This document shows positions 26,201-41,200 of a DNA stretch of 64,000 nt, piece by piece. The position numbers were made by a program, and so were the translations under genes. Each line of letters opens with the position of its first letter. The stretch's first letter is position 1. The DNA is from Oncomelania hupensis (Eukaryota > Mollusca > Gastropoda > Littorinimorpha > Pomatiopsidae). Location of the stretch: NCBI GenBank assembly GCA_036898135.1, contig CM072511.1, forward strand, positions 38,629,330 through 38,693,329. Reading direction: 5' to 3'. The notes under the pieces were generated by a model. That model ran no database searches, had not been told where the DNA came from, and saw nothing but the letters and a program-made list of their open reading frames with translations.

Positions 26201-29200
26201 TTACACTCGTTGTTGGTTTTTTATCAGTAGTTGATTCAGCCCCGATGCTTGAATCCTGATAAGTGTAACTCAGATTCGTTTATCTACACAACCTGTTCAT
26301 TCAGCAACAAGGCAGGAGTCGTTGTATTAAGTTTTTCAACTTTATTGCAGCGTACATCAACAACTGCATACAATCGCTCAATCGCTTTTTCCACTTTCTC
26401 CCTTTTCAGACACAGTGCATCAATTATATAGTTTTTCTATACTCTAGGGAACGTTTGAACATTCCAGTGTGACGCAATTATAACCAATCACAATAAAATT
26501 CGTCATCACTGTCTTACGTCATACAACTTTCTTTAGAGTCAAAGAAGCTCTCAGTTACCAGTAGATCTATCTAGACGCTTCGATCGTTAGTAAACAAGCA
26601 ATCCTAGAAAATTCTCCAATAATATCGACCAACGAAAATTATCAACATTATACCAAGCTTCTTCTAACAACAACCCAAAATCAAATCAAAGGTAAATACA
26701 CTCTGTTATTGAATGCTTTGCAAAACAAAACGATCGGATCTTTCGTGCGCGTCTCACACGTACTATCGTGTGCTTCGCAAACGTAACAAATATACAACTT
26801 TCAATGTCACCTAGCTTTACTAAAAGTAACAGTCAACCCTTGACATACAATTTTTCAACCCAAAAATATTATACCATAGATATCCCCTCTATTGCCTAAT
26901 ACAACCTAAAGTCCACCAACACATCCATTATCAACTATTAATATACTGAACACAAACAAAAATAATTAAATATAGTCATCCTGCCGCCGAGGTCTGATTA
27001 GAAACCGACCTCATTCAAACACAGCTGTACTTTCACAACAATAGTGACTGCCAACTACTGCTGGTTAACAGTGGGTCAACAGCTTTACAACCCCTCGAGC
27101 ATTCCACTCACTTGTTCAAGCTAATGTGGTCAACTATTATTAAGTCACACTCAGCATGAATGTAAACCAATATCACTACAACGTTATTCCACATTACTGC
27201 ATGTATGGCCAATGTTTGTTTGTTTTTATTTTTTATTTTATTTTATAGCTTTGATTTATTTTCATGTCAAATGTGAGAGTGTGAGGGGTTGGGGTGGAGT
27301 GAATAATCACCTATTTTAGACTATGCTGCAATAGAAACTAAAATTGGTCATCATATTCAAAATCCACAAAAGGAACATGTCATGAAGAAACTAACTAGAA
27401 AAGCTGTCTTGATGAAAGAAAATGAAACAGGTCTCTCAAGAAAAATATACAGCGACTTGCAAGTTGCTATCACAATTTGCTGAAGCTTGACTGATGGGAC
27501 TGGCAAAATTTAAGATCTTTCATCTGGAGAAATACCCACATCACAATGCGCAAATTAAACAGCAATCAGTCTCACCTCAAGTTTGCGCAGAAAAGCTCGC
27601 ACATCGTTCCACATCTGGTTGGAGGTAAAGCATCCTGTCTGAAGGGCCTGGGCGGGTGACATGAACTCTGAGAACTCTTCAAGCAGCTGTGGATATTTGG
27701 CCAGCATCACTTTCATCTTTTCATACACCTGAACAAAATGAGAGAGGTTTAAAAAAAAATCAAAGAAAAAAGTGCTCAGTCTCTTCTTCCATTTACACAT
27801 TTTTTCAACCTAACAAGGATCTGGGGAATGTAGCAAGTCACAGTGGGAAAATTTTTATTATTTTACAATAAGCAACGACTCATAAGGACATAGGCTATAA
27901 AAGCTAGCTTCAAGTTCTTTATATCAGCTACTGTAACCCCCGTGATTCAATGATGGCAACACTGAATAAGAACTTGATGTTATAAAACCACTTAAATCTT
28001 CACAAAATTACATCAACTCACATACGCAAATGAAAGTGTACAGAGTGTATCAATAAAATAATACTGAGCATGTCAATAAAACAGTGCAGAGTGCATCAAT
28101 AAAACACAAGTGGCTTACATCGCATACATGATAAATGATGTGAAATAACGTGTTTTTTAAATAATTATTCAAAATAATGTTTTTACAATCGTATCAACAA
28201 CGAATGCTTCAAACGAACTTCTCCCCATCCATATGATTTACAGCTCTCTGGCCTGAGAAGTTTCCAACTGCTGCCCACCCCGCCAAGCACTCGTAGGACC
28301 CCTTCAGACCAAGGTAACAGCACATCAAGAGATCTTCAAGCTAGAAACGGTTTTATGTTGCAGCTGTCAGGTCTTGTGCCCTACTTATCCCCCTTGTCTG
28401 TCTCACTTTCAGTGCAGTCGCCTGGCACATGGACAAGGTTTTTCAGATGCTGTGATCCATTGGTGTTGTCTAGTCCCCATCTACCTCGGTTAATCATTCG
28501 TGTAAATTCCACTGTTGCATCTTGCGATAGGTGTGTGCTTCTTACACGACAGTTGTGTAATTCTATTATCACTTTCTATCCTTCTTCTCTCAAGTGACAG
28601 AAAGTTGTGCTCTGAGTGGGGGTTAAGTGTTTAAATAAGAATGCTGATCATGAATTTGAACTGGCACATCTGATGACAGAAAAATATGTTCACTAGTATT
28701 CACTGAATTAACATGGGTATAATTATGATAAAAATACCAACAATCCCAGACACTGTGAGAAACTGAAAGACCACGCTACTTGGGAAATTTGAGTTATTCA
28801 AAAATAAATTAGCATTTCTCATCAAACAATAAACTTACAACTAGAAAACAAGGCATCGATGAGGTGACTGAACTGACAACTATGGCGTAAGTAAAGACAG
28901 AAAAGTGCTTGTTGCCATCTTTTGACAGTAAACAGGTGTAGACAGGGCATAATATAACCACTGAGCTGTTGTGGATGAGTGTTTTAATGAAACTCTGTGC
29001 TGGTACTTTCGATGATCGATTGATTCAAAAAATCTGTCCCAATGCTATTGTCCTAAACAGAGAAACGCAGTACTGCTCTAGAAAGAAATCCCCAAAATGA
29101 GTACTACATTTTTGCCAAGCCCATCTACAAACACATGGGAAACAACATTCGACTTTACGGATTATACTACAAGTGGAATACCAACATCCAACAGTACATC

Positions 29201-32200
29201 TGCTCCGGCGCCCCAACCCCCAAGACTCACAGTCACAGACATCCTCATGCGGTACTCAGACTACCGAGCTTCCAATGATTTATTATTGTATGGTTGTGCT
29301 GTGTTGATTGCCACAGGAACAGTCACAAACATCTTGACAATACTGGTGATGACGAGGAAAACTCTAATAGCAACTTCCACGTGTTTCTATTTTGCTTTTT
29401 TGGGGGGATCTGACTTGTTTGTGCTGTACATCAGCTGCTTACGGCGCCTACTGTTTGTGGTCAACAAAGGCAGAGATATTTACATCATGAATGAGATGTC
29501 TTGTCGCTTCATGGACTTTCTGGCCTATTTTTCTTACGACATGTCATCATGGATCATCACTATCATGACTATCGACAGGTAAGCTCACACGTTTTTCAAT
29601 AATGCAAATTAAACTCTCTCAGTTATTAATTCATAGTTCATCCATGTTCCTTCACATAATGCACGAAAACTGAAAAGGCAAAGATCATCTGAAGAATATT
29701 TGTAATGCCGGATACCAATTAGATTGAACAATGCTTAGCACTTCAACAGTACCCATCTGCTTATTTATTTTCAAGCACTGCGAGCATGCTTTCAAGTGTA
29801 CATTTTTTATGAGCTCTGTAAGCTGACATTTATACATTCTTTCTTTAATATGAAACTGTGAACTTTCTTTTTTCTCCATTAATTTGTCCTTTCTAACTAT
29901 ATATTATACCTATTTATTTATTAATTTATTTAATTCATTCATTTAATTATTTCAATATTGTCTGTTATCCTGTTACAGGTTTATAGCCATTCGCTTCCCA
30001 CTAAAAGCAGCATCGTTGTGCACAATGCGCAATGCTCTGATAGCACTAGCCATGGTTGCTGTCATGTGTATAGTGAAAAACTGCCACTTCTTCTTTACCT
30101 TCTATCTGACTGATCGTGGAACTTGCCTACCACGAGCCAAGCATGTCGACTTCATGGATGAGGTATAGCATTTAGTCCAATTAAGTTTGAACTAAGAAGT
30201 TTACCTTTGCCTTTTCAAGGCTAGCTCTAGTAGCTGGATAGAGTATTTAACCTGAAGTCTTGCAATAACAATTTATTTCTCTGTGCCTGTGATTCAGTAA
30301 GGCCAAAACAAAACAACTACAATCCACCCTACAATAATGGTCAAATGCCAATGGCCAAAGTATTCAAATTGTGGGATTTGTGGGTGGAACAGCAGTTAAA
30401 AAAAACAACAACAAAAAAACACATCTAGAATGTGATTATGAATTTTCATCATTTAAAGCTGACTTATATGGTCTAAATATTACATTAATGTTTTTGTACT
30501 CGTTAGCTACAAGCTAAAATCTTGTTATATGTAATACTGCATCCTTTATTGATGCAAATATATTTATTTCTTTGTTTGTTTATTTATTATTCCTCAGGTC
30601 TGGCCTTGGATTGACGCCAGCATCTATTCCTTTCTGCCATTTTCCATACTTCTCATCTTTAACGTCCTCATCATCTACTGCCACCGCATGGCACTCAAGC
30701 AAAAGCAAACGCTTCAAGCTGGGAGTGCACCAATCAGCAGGCAGATGACAAATTTCAACCAGCGCCTCACAGTGGTGTTGCTGATCGTGTCCTTCACCTT
30801 CATGGTGATGACGGCACCCAAGGTCATTCTCATCTGCATTCGCCAACAGGCATTTCCCTTTCTCCGCCCTGACAAAAGCATTGACTTTCCCATGGTAAGT
30901 CATTGCTTCGATGTTTTAAATTTTAAATGGACGTTCTTTTCTCTCCCAGATTTTTCTTCTACTATTGCTAGAGTGTGTGGTTCTTTTAACTGAATTAGAA
31001 CACCCATAATATCCAATTAGAATGCCATAATTATATCCCACTTTACGATTATTTTCTTTCTTATTGATGTGGTTGTGTAGTTGATGTAATTGTTCAAAAT
31101 TAGACAAAACATCTATAAGAGCCTGAGGAACATGACAGTTGAGAATTCACAGAAATTTGCTTTACTCTCAAGAGTTCTCCTAGATAAAACAACTACTGGA
31201 AAAGATACATTTATGTCACCTTTTGTAATTTCACATTTGCTGCAATGGAATCTCCAAGTGCTAGAAGTAAAACTAGAAGGGCAAAGCCCATAATGACTCA
31301 CTTGTTCCTTATGGAACTTGCAATCCATAACATAAAGTGACTGCCCAGAAAAAAACAAACAAAATGGAACAGTGGCATTGAATGCTGCAAAATAATACCG
31401 ACTTTGATCTTTCTATGCTCTTGACTTTGAGAGGATCTTGACCTCCGGCTCCAAATACATTCATGTATTATCAAATAAACTACTCTCCTATAAACAAAAA
31501 TGGTGACCTCTGGATGACCTTGACCTTCAATGACTTTGACCTTTACATGACCTCTCATGCATGCCTGATCAAATAACCCAATGTTGTTGCATACTCTGAT
31601 TTAAATAAACAGCCATTCTATTGTACAATTACCTATTTTTAAAATGTTTTTGCCTAAAATGACCTTGACCTTCAAAATCAACGCAAAAAGCGGAACTTAA
31701 ATGAAAAATCAACCTATCATCTCGAAACACAAGTTTGGACATTATTTCTCTCATAATTTAGGATCAAGGTCACTTCAAAGTACCTATACTAACCAACTTT
31801 GACAGCTCCAGTGACTTTGACTTTGAAGTGAGGTTGACCAAATTTGTATAGTACGTGTATCTTATTGATACCTATCATGCATCAAAGTATCATAAGTTCA
31901 ATATTATTAACCCAGAAAACAAGAAGGGCAATGCCCATATGACTCACGTTCACCTTGTGGAACTTGCAATATTTAACATGAAAAAGACTTCTCAGAAGGA
32001 GAAAAAAAAAAAAGTTGCATTAAAATGCAAAGAAATACTGACTTTAATATTCTATGCTCTTGACCTTAAAATGACCTTGCCCTCCAGTTCCAAATAAGCC
32101 CATGTACTATTGCTTAGTTTATTTGTTAGTAAATGGGTGTATTTGGAACTGGAGGGCAAGGTCATCTCAAGGTCAAGAGCATAGAAGATTAAAGTCGTTA

Positions 32201-35200
32201 TTTCTTTGCATTTTAATGCAACTGTTTCTTTTTTTCCTTGTTGTATTATGCCCAAAAAGCTGTAACCTTGGGATGACCTTGACCTTCAGTGACCTTGACC
32301 TTGGAATGGCTTTGACATTCACGTGACCTCGATGCTCATGTATGATCAAATAACCCAAAGTGGGTTAAATTGATTGATTGATTTACTGTTGCTTTAGGTC
32401 CAGCGGACTCTTCCGAGCCAAATCAGGACCGGACAACCCCCGATCCGCATAAAAGATCTGCCGAAACAACCCTAGTGGGAAAATTGAATGCCCTCCACCG
32501 GCCAGTCACTTTACAATAAAGACATCCCACGCGGGGGACGGCTGAGGGTTGACCTCAACTACGCGAACACCCCGGTTACAAAAACAAAATAGAATACAAC
32601 CATCATTATAAATCATCAACAAAACACATACATATAAAATGCCTATAGTGCGAAATAATACAATCATAGGAAGCCCTAGTGACCACCCGGCAGAAAGCGT
32701 CCAACACTCCCAAGCTGATCCAACAGACCTCATACACAAACAAGGAGTCTTGTCCAGGAAGAGTTTTCAAGAAAAAAGGTAGGTCATTGATCTAGCGAAG
32801 AAGAAGAAAGTATAGCAGAGTGATAGGACAGATCAGGAATGGGAAAGAGCAAATGATGAAGACAGCGACAGTGGGAATTTAAAGCACTAAATTTCCAGAA
32901 AGTGGGGATACTATTTATACTGAAACCCCCGGCACTCCAACGGGGGGAACTGTTGCCGCAGTGAATTAGTCATGCCTACAAAGGCAAGACAGGTTTTCAA
33001 CTGGGGCTTTCACTGTTCCCTTTATAGGTTAGAACAATCTACAGTGACAAGATTGCTCATGACCCCAAGGGGTAGTGGGTTAAATAAGCCACTCCATTGT
33101 ACAATGACCTATTTTTATATTTTTTGCAAGGCCTAAAATGACTTTGACCTTCAATATCAACGCAAAAAGAGAATATATATGAAAGATCAATATATCATCT
33201 CTAAATACAAGTTTGGACTTTATATCTCTCATAGTTTAGGGTCAAGGTCACTTTAAAGTACCTATACTAACTAACTTTGGACAGCTCCAGTGACCTTGAT
33301 CTTGGAGTGAGGTTGACCACATTTGAGTAGTATGTGTGTCTCATTAATATCTATCATGCATAAAAGAATCATAATATTAATAACTTGAAAAAAATGTGAA
33401 AAATTGTCATTTTTAGACTAACATTTGTTGACCCTTGAACCTGACCTTGAAGTGAAGTAATTCATTCCTTGAATTGAAGTCATTCATTCATTGATCATTT
33501 ATGAGGTCTCAGGGTATACCTTCTTACCAAGTTTGGTTGTTATTATTGAAATAGGCTCTGCGATATTAATCCAGTTGCAAGTTTTGCACAGACGGACGAC
33601 GGACGGCCAGACATTTTTTTTAATATGTCATTATTGTTGGACTATTTAGGACTCGTCTTGAACAGATTTGCAAAATTCTGAAAATTGTTTTGGGGGCTGA
33701 GTACACATTGTAGCTAAATCATTTCCAAATTCCAACTAAGTACTTGCGCACAGCAGATTGAGAAAAAACCTCATGTTTGTTACTGACACTAAATAAGAAT
33801 ATTACACAAGAAACTAAAGTTCATTTTCAAAACTTTCAGCTGGCGCAGTACACCCTGGTGAGTGCCATCTTCACCTTCCTCATGTGGACTAACCATAGCA
33901 TCAACTTCTTCCTATATTGCCTCAGCGGAAAACGCTTTCGGCATGAGTTCCTACGCATGGTCAACCAATGTCTGCATCGCAAGCGCAACATGCAAGTCTT
34001 CACCTCTGGGCAACCACGAGGTCAAGCTCAAGGTCGGCAGCAACAGAGGATTAGCGATAACAGCGATATGAGGAGGGGAAGCAGTTCCAGCGTGATGTCA
34101 GAGTATCTTACACCTGATCAAACCCCTGCTCAACTACCCAAGGAATCGGAGGATGTCATAGCTCGCGTCAACAGATGGGCAACCGTTACTTTTTCTGAAA
34201 GGCAGAATGCCGACTGATGCATGCTGAATAAAAGAACTATTAGTATTTGTCAGTGAGATGTCACAATATCTGACCCCTGAACAGGTTCTATTCGGATTGC
34301 CTAATGCAGGATGTCATGGTTCTCATCAACAGATATGCTCCAAGAACTTTTGCACAAAGGCAGAATGCTGATTGATGTCAGCAGAGTAATAATCAGCAAG
34401 TAAACAGTGTACATATAATGAATGAAAAAGGTTTTAGTCCAGTAAAAATGACAAAATCTCGTGAGCTTCTGATCACAAGAACTGGATGTGCAATAATGAG
34501 AATATGGTGACTGAGCATACATTTCAGCAACATTAGCCTGGACAATTCAGTGACCATAAACTATACCTTTCATAGCTACTACAAAATTAAAAAAATAATT
34601 AAAAAACAAAAAATACAATATAGTTCCGGTTCAGCAAACAACCCATCTAGAAAACTTTGCACTTGGAACTATACAATTTAGTAGTTGTTTTCCAAAGAAA
34701 AACAGTCACAGGCACACACAAAAAAGTCATTTTGACACCAAATGACTGACAGTACTGTTGTGGCTTTGGATGTTTTGTGTATTTTTGAATATATTTGTCA
34801 AGTTTTTTCCCCACTTCACTCCACACCCTCAACCCTCCCCCAACACAATACAAATGCTGTTGATGTATCAGTACAGGTGACAACTAAACTGTCTGAAGAT
34901 TAATAACGTATCACTGGTACACAATAGCACTCAAATAAACAACAAAAATGATCAACTTCATTATTTTACGCCATCATCAATGTGTTAGTTTCATTAGCAT
35001 GGCTGCTTGTGTTATAGAGATTCGGGGAATCATGATGAAGCGGTAAGTGAGAGAGCACAGATACAGAATTCAAAAACTAAAGTTTGGCAATGAGTGAGAG
35101 TTTAGTTTGTACAATACTATGTTCACTTTTGCTGGTTTGTCTGTGGTATTTAGTAAGATTCATGTTGTTGAACAAAAGAGAGGGAGAGAGAGAGACAGAG

Positions 35201-38200
35201 AGACAAAAGGGGGGAGTGGGAAGGATACATAAAAGCCTAGAGAGAACGACGCTGCATTTAGGGGAGTAAATGGTGCATTTGGGTTAGATCTAACTTACTT
35301 CAACAGCATCAGTTGGGCCAAGTTCAAACTGCCGCAACAAGTCCAGAAGGTTCATGTAGGTGTCCATATCTTTACTCAAAGCCTTTCTTAGTTTGTTAAA
35401 GTATGCCTGAGCAAACATCATGTCCCGCTCGTTTTTCTGAAACCGAAACACACCAAACAATAATTTAAGAACAAGTAGCTAATTCTATGAACATTCATTA
35501 AAAGCAATGTACATATAAGCGCACACGCGCGCGCGCGCACACACACACACACACGAGACACTTGACAGGAGAAAAAAGATCATACATACCAAAGGATCAG
35601 CCTCAACCACATCATCAGATATGAGTGCCAGTTTGTGGACTTTTCTAAAATCTTGACGGCTCAGTTTCTCATTCTCATCCTTTTCCATCTCTGCTTTTTG
35701 AAGATATGGGTTGAAGCTGCAACATAAGTTCATGTTACCAGCATGCTGATGCAAAGTAATCCAAATACCAGTAGCAAAATACCAGTCAGCAATCCAAATT
35801 TTTCTAAGTTTTAAGTGTCTATTTTCCCTTCTTCTCAGGGATCTATCTTTCTGTTTTCAAATATATCGTCCTTCCTGTCCTTTACACAAACACAACACAT
35901 ATAACCCTTGTAGGTAAAACTGCCAATAAGCTTTGGCATATTCTGTTCAATATGCACAGGCAAAGAGACTAAAGAACAAACAAATACACATCACACATAT
36001 TGTTTTTTTTCCTAATTTCAACTCTTATTCAACTGAAAGCATAAGTTCATATGAAACTGCCACATTCAAACCCAAACCCGTCCCTGCTGTTAAAATACAA
36101 TACAAAAATGTTTCTCTGACCCTATGGTTGAAGAAGCAGTCATGAGTGCACTCAACATGTCGGCATCATCATCTTCATTTTGACTCTCCTCTTGGGATAA
36201 AGCAGCATCATCCACCTCACTGCCCGAGTCTTCACTCTCATCATGGCTCCCAATATCATCTGTTGTCTTCTGGTTCATGACTGTAGAGTATTTTACCTTC
36301 TTTGGTTTTTTTAGGTTTGCCAGATCTTGCCTCAGTTTCAGCTGCTGTACCTTGACTGATCTGCTACTCCAAGCTTTAGTTTCCCTGCATCGCTTAGCTG
36401 GTGCACGCTTCTGAAAGGCAGAATTTTAAGTGAAAGCAAAATAAAAAGGCTGAAAACATAGATTTACATCACCAAGTTAAATCACTATCCATGTGTGTAT
36501 TCCACTTGAAGTGTGATCATCAATCCTCAGATGTGTGTGTGTCACCACAAGATTGAAAATGAATTAGCTGATGAAGCCTTGAAATGAAATCTAAAACAAC
36601 AACAATTGTTTAGACTAATAAAACTTAAAAGTCTGTTAAATAAAACATATATTGCAATTGTTTCACTCTTTTAGCAACTATTCTTTCCTAGAACCAACTA
36701 AAATACAACCAGCTGGAAAAATAAAAGATGATGATGATGATGATGATGATGAACACTTGTATAGTGCGATTCCATCCAGGCCAAGTAAGCATGCTCGGTG
36801 CGCTGGGGGAAAAAAAAAACTGTTTTGGTCACTGATTAAAAAGATGGGTCTTCAGCTGACGCTTGAAGGCTGCTTTGGAGCTACACTGACGTAGCGAGAG
36901 AGGAAGTCTGTTCCACAGGAGAGGAGCTGCACATTCAAAAGACTTTGCTCCAAAGTTCTTTCTCTTATGTCGATCGACACTTGGCACAGAGATCTTGCAC
37001 TGTGAGCTAGACCGAAGGTTTCGCTCAGGAGCATGCCAAGGGAGGAGTTCTTGCAGGTACTTGGGTGCTGATCCTTCCTTGCATCCAAACACAAGGGAAA
37101 GTATTTTATGTTCAATCCGCTTTTCAACGGGGAGCCAATGAAGTTCCTGAAGAACTGGTGTAATATGCTCATGAGTCTTAGCTTTTGTCACAATCCGAGC
37201 TGCTGTGTTTTGAACTTTTTGTAGCCTCTGCAGCTGGCACTTGGGCAAGCCCCAAACACAGCTGTTGCAGAAGTCCAAGCGAGACTGGATGAGCGAAACA
37301 GCAAGTGTGTTGGCCGTTTTTCTGTCCAGATCTGGCCTAAGTTGACCCAGTGTTCGCAGACCAAGGTAGCATGATCTGACTGTGGCGCTGACCTGAGGCA
37401 CCATGGTGAGGCCGCTGTCCACAAGAAGACCAAGGTCTCGTACTGTGCTGGACACCGGAATAGTCGAAGAGCCAACTTGGAGGGAGTCCACAGATACCTT
37501 TCGACGACAGGCATCTGAGCCACACAGTAACACCTCTGTTTTCTCATCATTTAATTTTAACCTGTTGGAGAAAATCCAAGACTAAAAAGACATGAATTAC
37601 TGTTTAACCAGCTTTGTTGTAATAATTTCACTTTATATAGATCTGAAGCACTGATTGTTAGTCATTGTTTATAGGGTCCAGCGGAATGCAAAGAGACGAA
37701 TCAGTATCACAACTTCGTTGAAAGAGGACTCACCCCTGGTCCGTTTAAAAGATCTGCTGAAATAACCCTGATGGCAAAACTGAAGGCACTCCACCAGCCG
37801 GTCACTTTACAATAAAGACATCCAATGTAGGGGATGCTGAAGCTGTACTTTTAATTTATCAAACCCCCGTTTACAAAAACAAAATAGAATACAAAGATTA
37901 TAAAATATTAACAAAACACATACATATACAATGCCTACATTGCTAAATAATAATACCATAGCCGCATAGGAAGCCCTAGTCACCATGTGGTAGAAAGCGT
38001 CCAATATCTCCAAGCTGACCCAACAGACCCCATTCACAAATGAGGAGTTTTGGGAGAGTTTTCAAGAAAAAAATAGGTGATTGGTCTAGCGAAGAAGATA
38101 GTATATTGACAGAACAGAGTAGGAGCGAGAAATAACAAATGAGAATGACAGAAACAGTGGGAATTTAAAGTACTAAATTTCCACAAAGTGGTGATACTAT

Positions 38201-41200
38201 TTATACAGAAACCTCCGGCACCCCTATGGTGGATAAGCATTGATTGATAAACAAAACAAGCACACTATACAAAGCATACATAACGTACCTTTGCAAGAGG
38301 AGGAGGAGCATTGGGATCCTTGGGTAAGATCTTGACAGGACTACGATTGTGATGGAAGCGAGCTGCTTTCTTTCTCAAAGACATGGCTGCTGCTTTGGTG
38401 GGTGAAGTCAGCCTCATTTCATATGCATACCCTTTGGGCAGAATGGCCCGAACTTGCTTCTGGTACTGCTTCTTCTTGGGGCTCCTTGGATGCTGACGAC
38501 TGCTACACGATATGGCAAGCTCCTCATGAGAAGGCAGGTATTCCACTGGACCAGGCTTGGGAGCAATGGAAATTGGTTGAGATGACGAAGCTTGACCTAA
38601 GTATTTCCTTGAAGGAATTCTCCCTCTTTTGTGCCTGCCATATAATGTGGATAGTCCAGAGGATCCTGGGAGTGGATCAGCCTGAGATGGGGAAACCTGA
38701 GCTGCTGAAAGAGTTGGGGGTGCATTTACTGCAGAAAGTGAAATTGGTGTAGATGATGATGTTATTAATCCAAGATAGGATAAAACCGTAGGTGTTGCAG
38801 ATTTTGAAAATGCAATGTCCGTCTCATCTTCCTCCCCATTTTCCTCTTCTCTATTATAGGGTGGCGGTGACCTTTCATTCTCAGCCTGCATTTGAGAGAA
38901 GTTCTTTTTCTGACTAGCATGCAAAGCCTGTCCTCTGTCATCATCACCAATCACTGCCACAGGCGCATCTCTTGCTTCATTCACCTGCACACATTCTTGT
39001 TCTTCCCAAACTCCTGAATCACCCATAGATGGACTAGCAGGTCCTGAAGAATGACTTCTAGAAGCAGCCTCAATGTAACTCCACAGCTGCTGCCTCTTCT
39101 CACCAACTTTTTCTGGAGAGTTCGATCTTTTGGGTTCCCCTTCTTCTGTCATTTCACCATGTGAGGAAAGAGCCATCTGGCTATGGGGGATGTTTTCTCT
39201 GATCGTGGTTTCACTTTCTGGTAATGAGGAATTAGAAGGCAACTGGCTTTCTTTGAGGGACTGCCCCATTAAAAGTACTGGGTGACTGGTGTTGCTATCT
39301 GAGACACCTGGCATGACTGGTGCTGGTAGCAAAAGTATAGGCTGTTGAACATGCTGTGCAGGACTCCCTGTTTCCACAGCACCGCCACACTGTCCTGAGC
39401 CACTTGCCTGAAGAGACACATCAGACCTGGAACTCTGATCACAAGGTGGAACAGGATTTGAATAATGAACTTTCCCGGGTGGCAGAGCCTCACCAACTTC
39501 GGAGGTGGTGGAAACAGCATTATCCGACACTGGTGAAACAAGAGGCTGAGAGGGGCACCGTGTATCTTGCTGACCACTAGGACCCTTGACATCCTGATCA
39601 ATGCCCTGTCCCTGGCTGGGACCTGCTCCTAGTGGCACTTCTTCTTCTGAGGTTGTACTGCTTGGATTTTGAGATGGGTCATCACTAGAAGGCAGGTTAT
39701 TGTATTCAACGGAGTACAGCATGTTGATAGTGATGTTCCTTTCAGACAAAGTGTTGATCTGATGAGCTGAAGTCATGGGCATTAATACGGATGCAGGAAT
39801 TCTACCTGTAGTGTGGACTGAGGAGTTTGCCTCACTTGACAATGAACTGTTCTGAACCAACTTGCTGGACGTTGTCTTCTTTGATGGACTCCTTGACTTT
39901 GGTTCCATACTTTTGCTTGTTTTGCCTTGCTTTCTCTTCTTTTTGGATGAAGAGTGTGCAGTTATCTTCTTCAAGGCTGCCTGAAAATGGTCTAGTTTCA
40001 CAATGACTTTTTCACTCTTTTCTTGAGATGCTGATCTTTTCTGACAAGAGAGAAGTCTCTGCGAATAGCCATTTTTCTTAGATGCTGCTTTACTAGGACT
40101 AGGAGGTTGGATGTCTTTATTACAATCTCTGTTTACAGGAACATGGTAGAGAACAGTCTGAGAGCTGTTGGAATGCTCATCACTAACCACATAAGAAGAA
40201 ACGGGATTTAGTGGAAGAGATCTAATCCTGCTGCCAAGTGAATCCAACTTCTCTGAAGAACTGTTTTGCCCCTCACTCTGTGAATTCTCTCCACTTACTG
40301 TCTTTTTATTCTGGTTCAAATTTTCTGGAATAGTCAAACTCCCACTCAAAGCTTTCCAGCCAAATTTTTTGAAAAAGCCTTTGCTAGCAATGTCTTGGTT
40401 CACACTTTTGACAGAACTGCTGCCATTGTCTGAACAAGCAAGTAAGGCCTTCTTACTGGCTGATGCAGTAGGTGAGAGTATGTCAACACTTTCCTGACTA
40501 CTTTTAGGTTCAAGAGCTTTTCTTTTCCTTGACTGGGATTTATGCTGCTTTGCTTTACCATCAGGTTCATCCATACTAGTACCAGGAACTGTGTGTGCAT
40601 TGTGATTTGCCTGTTCTATCTCAGATGCATTTTCTGCACCCTTGTTTGAAGATGTTCCTACTGTATTCTGCTGACACTCTGGTAGGAGTTCAATTGTACT
40701 AGGCTGACAAACTTCTTTCTCACTCAAAACTACATTGTTCTCTTGAGTACGGCACACATGTTGACTGGGATCTTGATAATCAGACTCAAAGTCATTACAG
40801 TGAGGAGATTCATCAGAAGAGTTACCTTGTGTTTGCAGATTGTCATGTGAGTCTTTGCCAGATTGTTCACTGGGTGAATCAGCTTCCATTCTTTCTATGT
40901 GATTAGTATGACCATTATGCTGAGACTGTTTCCTGTCACAACCACTTCCGGGGTGATTCTGTTCAACTGGTTGAGCACTCATCAAAGGTCTTGTGTTGAC
41001 AGTGACTGACTGAGAAGCATTCTCTGCACTTGAATTTCCATCAACCATGAGTTGAACCAACTGAGACCCATTTTCTCTGCTGGAATTCTCTGCTATGTTC
41101 ACTTGCCCTGAATTCACTGTGGCACTAGGATGAACTGTCCTCACACTAGCAACTTGAGGAACAATATGGTCATTAACAAACTGAGCCATGTGTTGTACAA

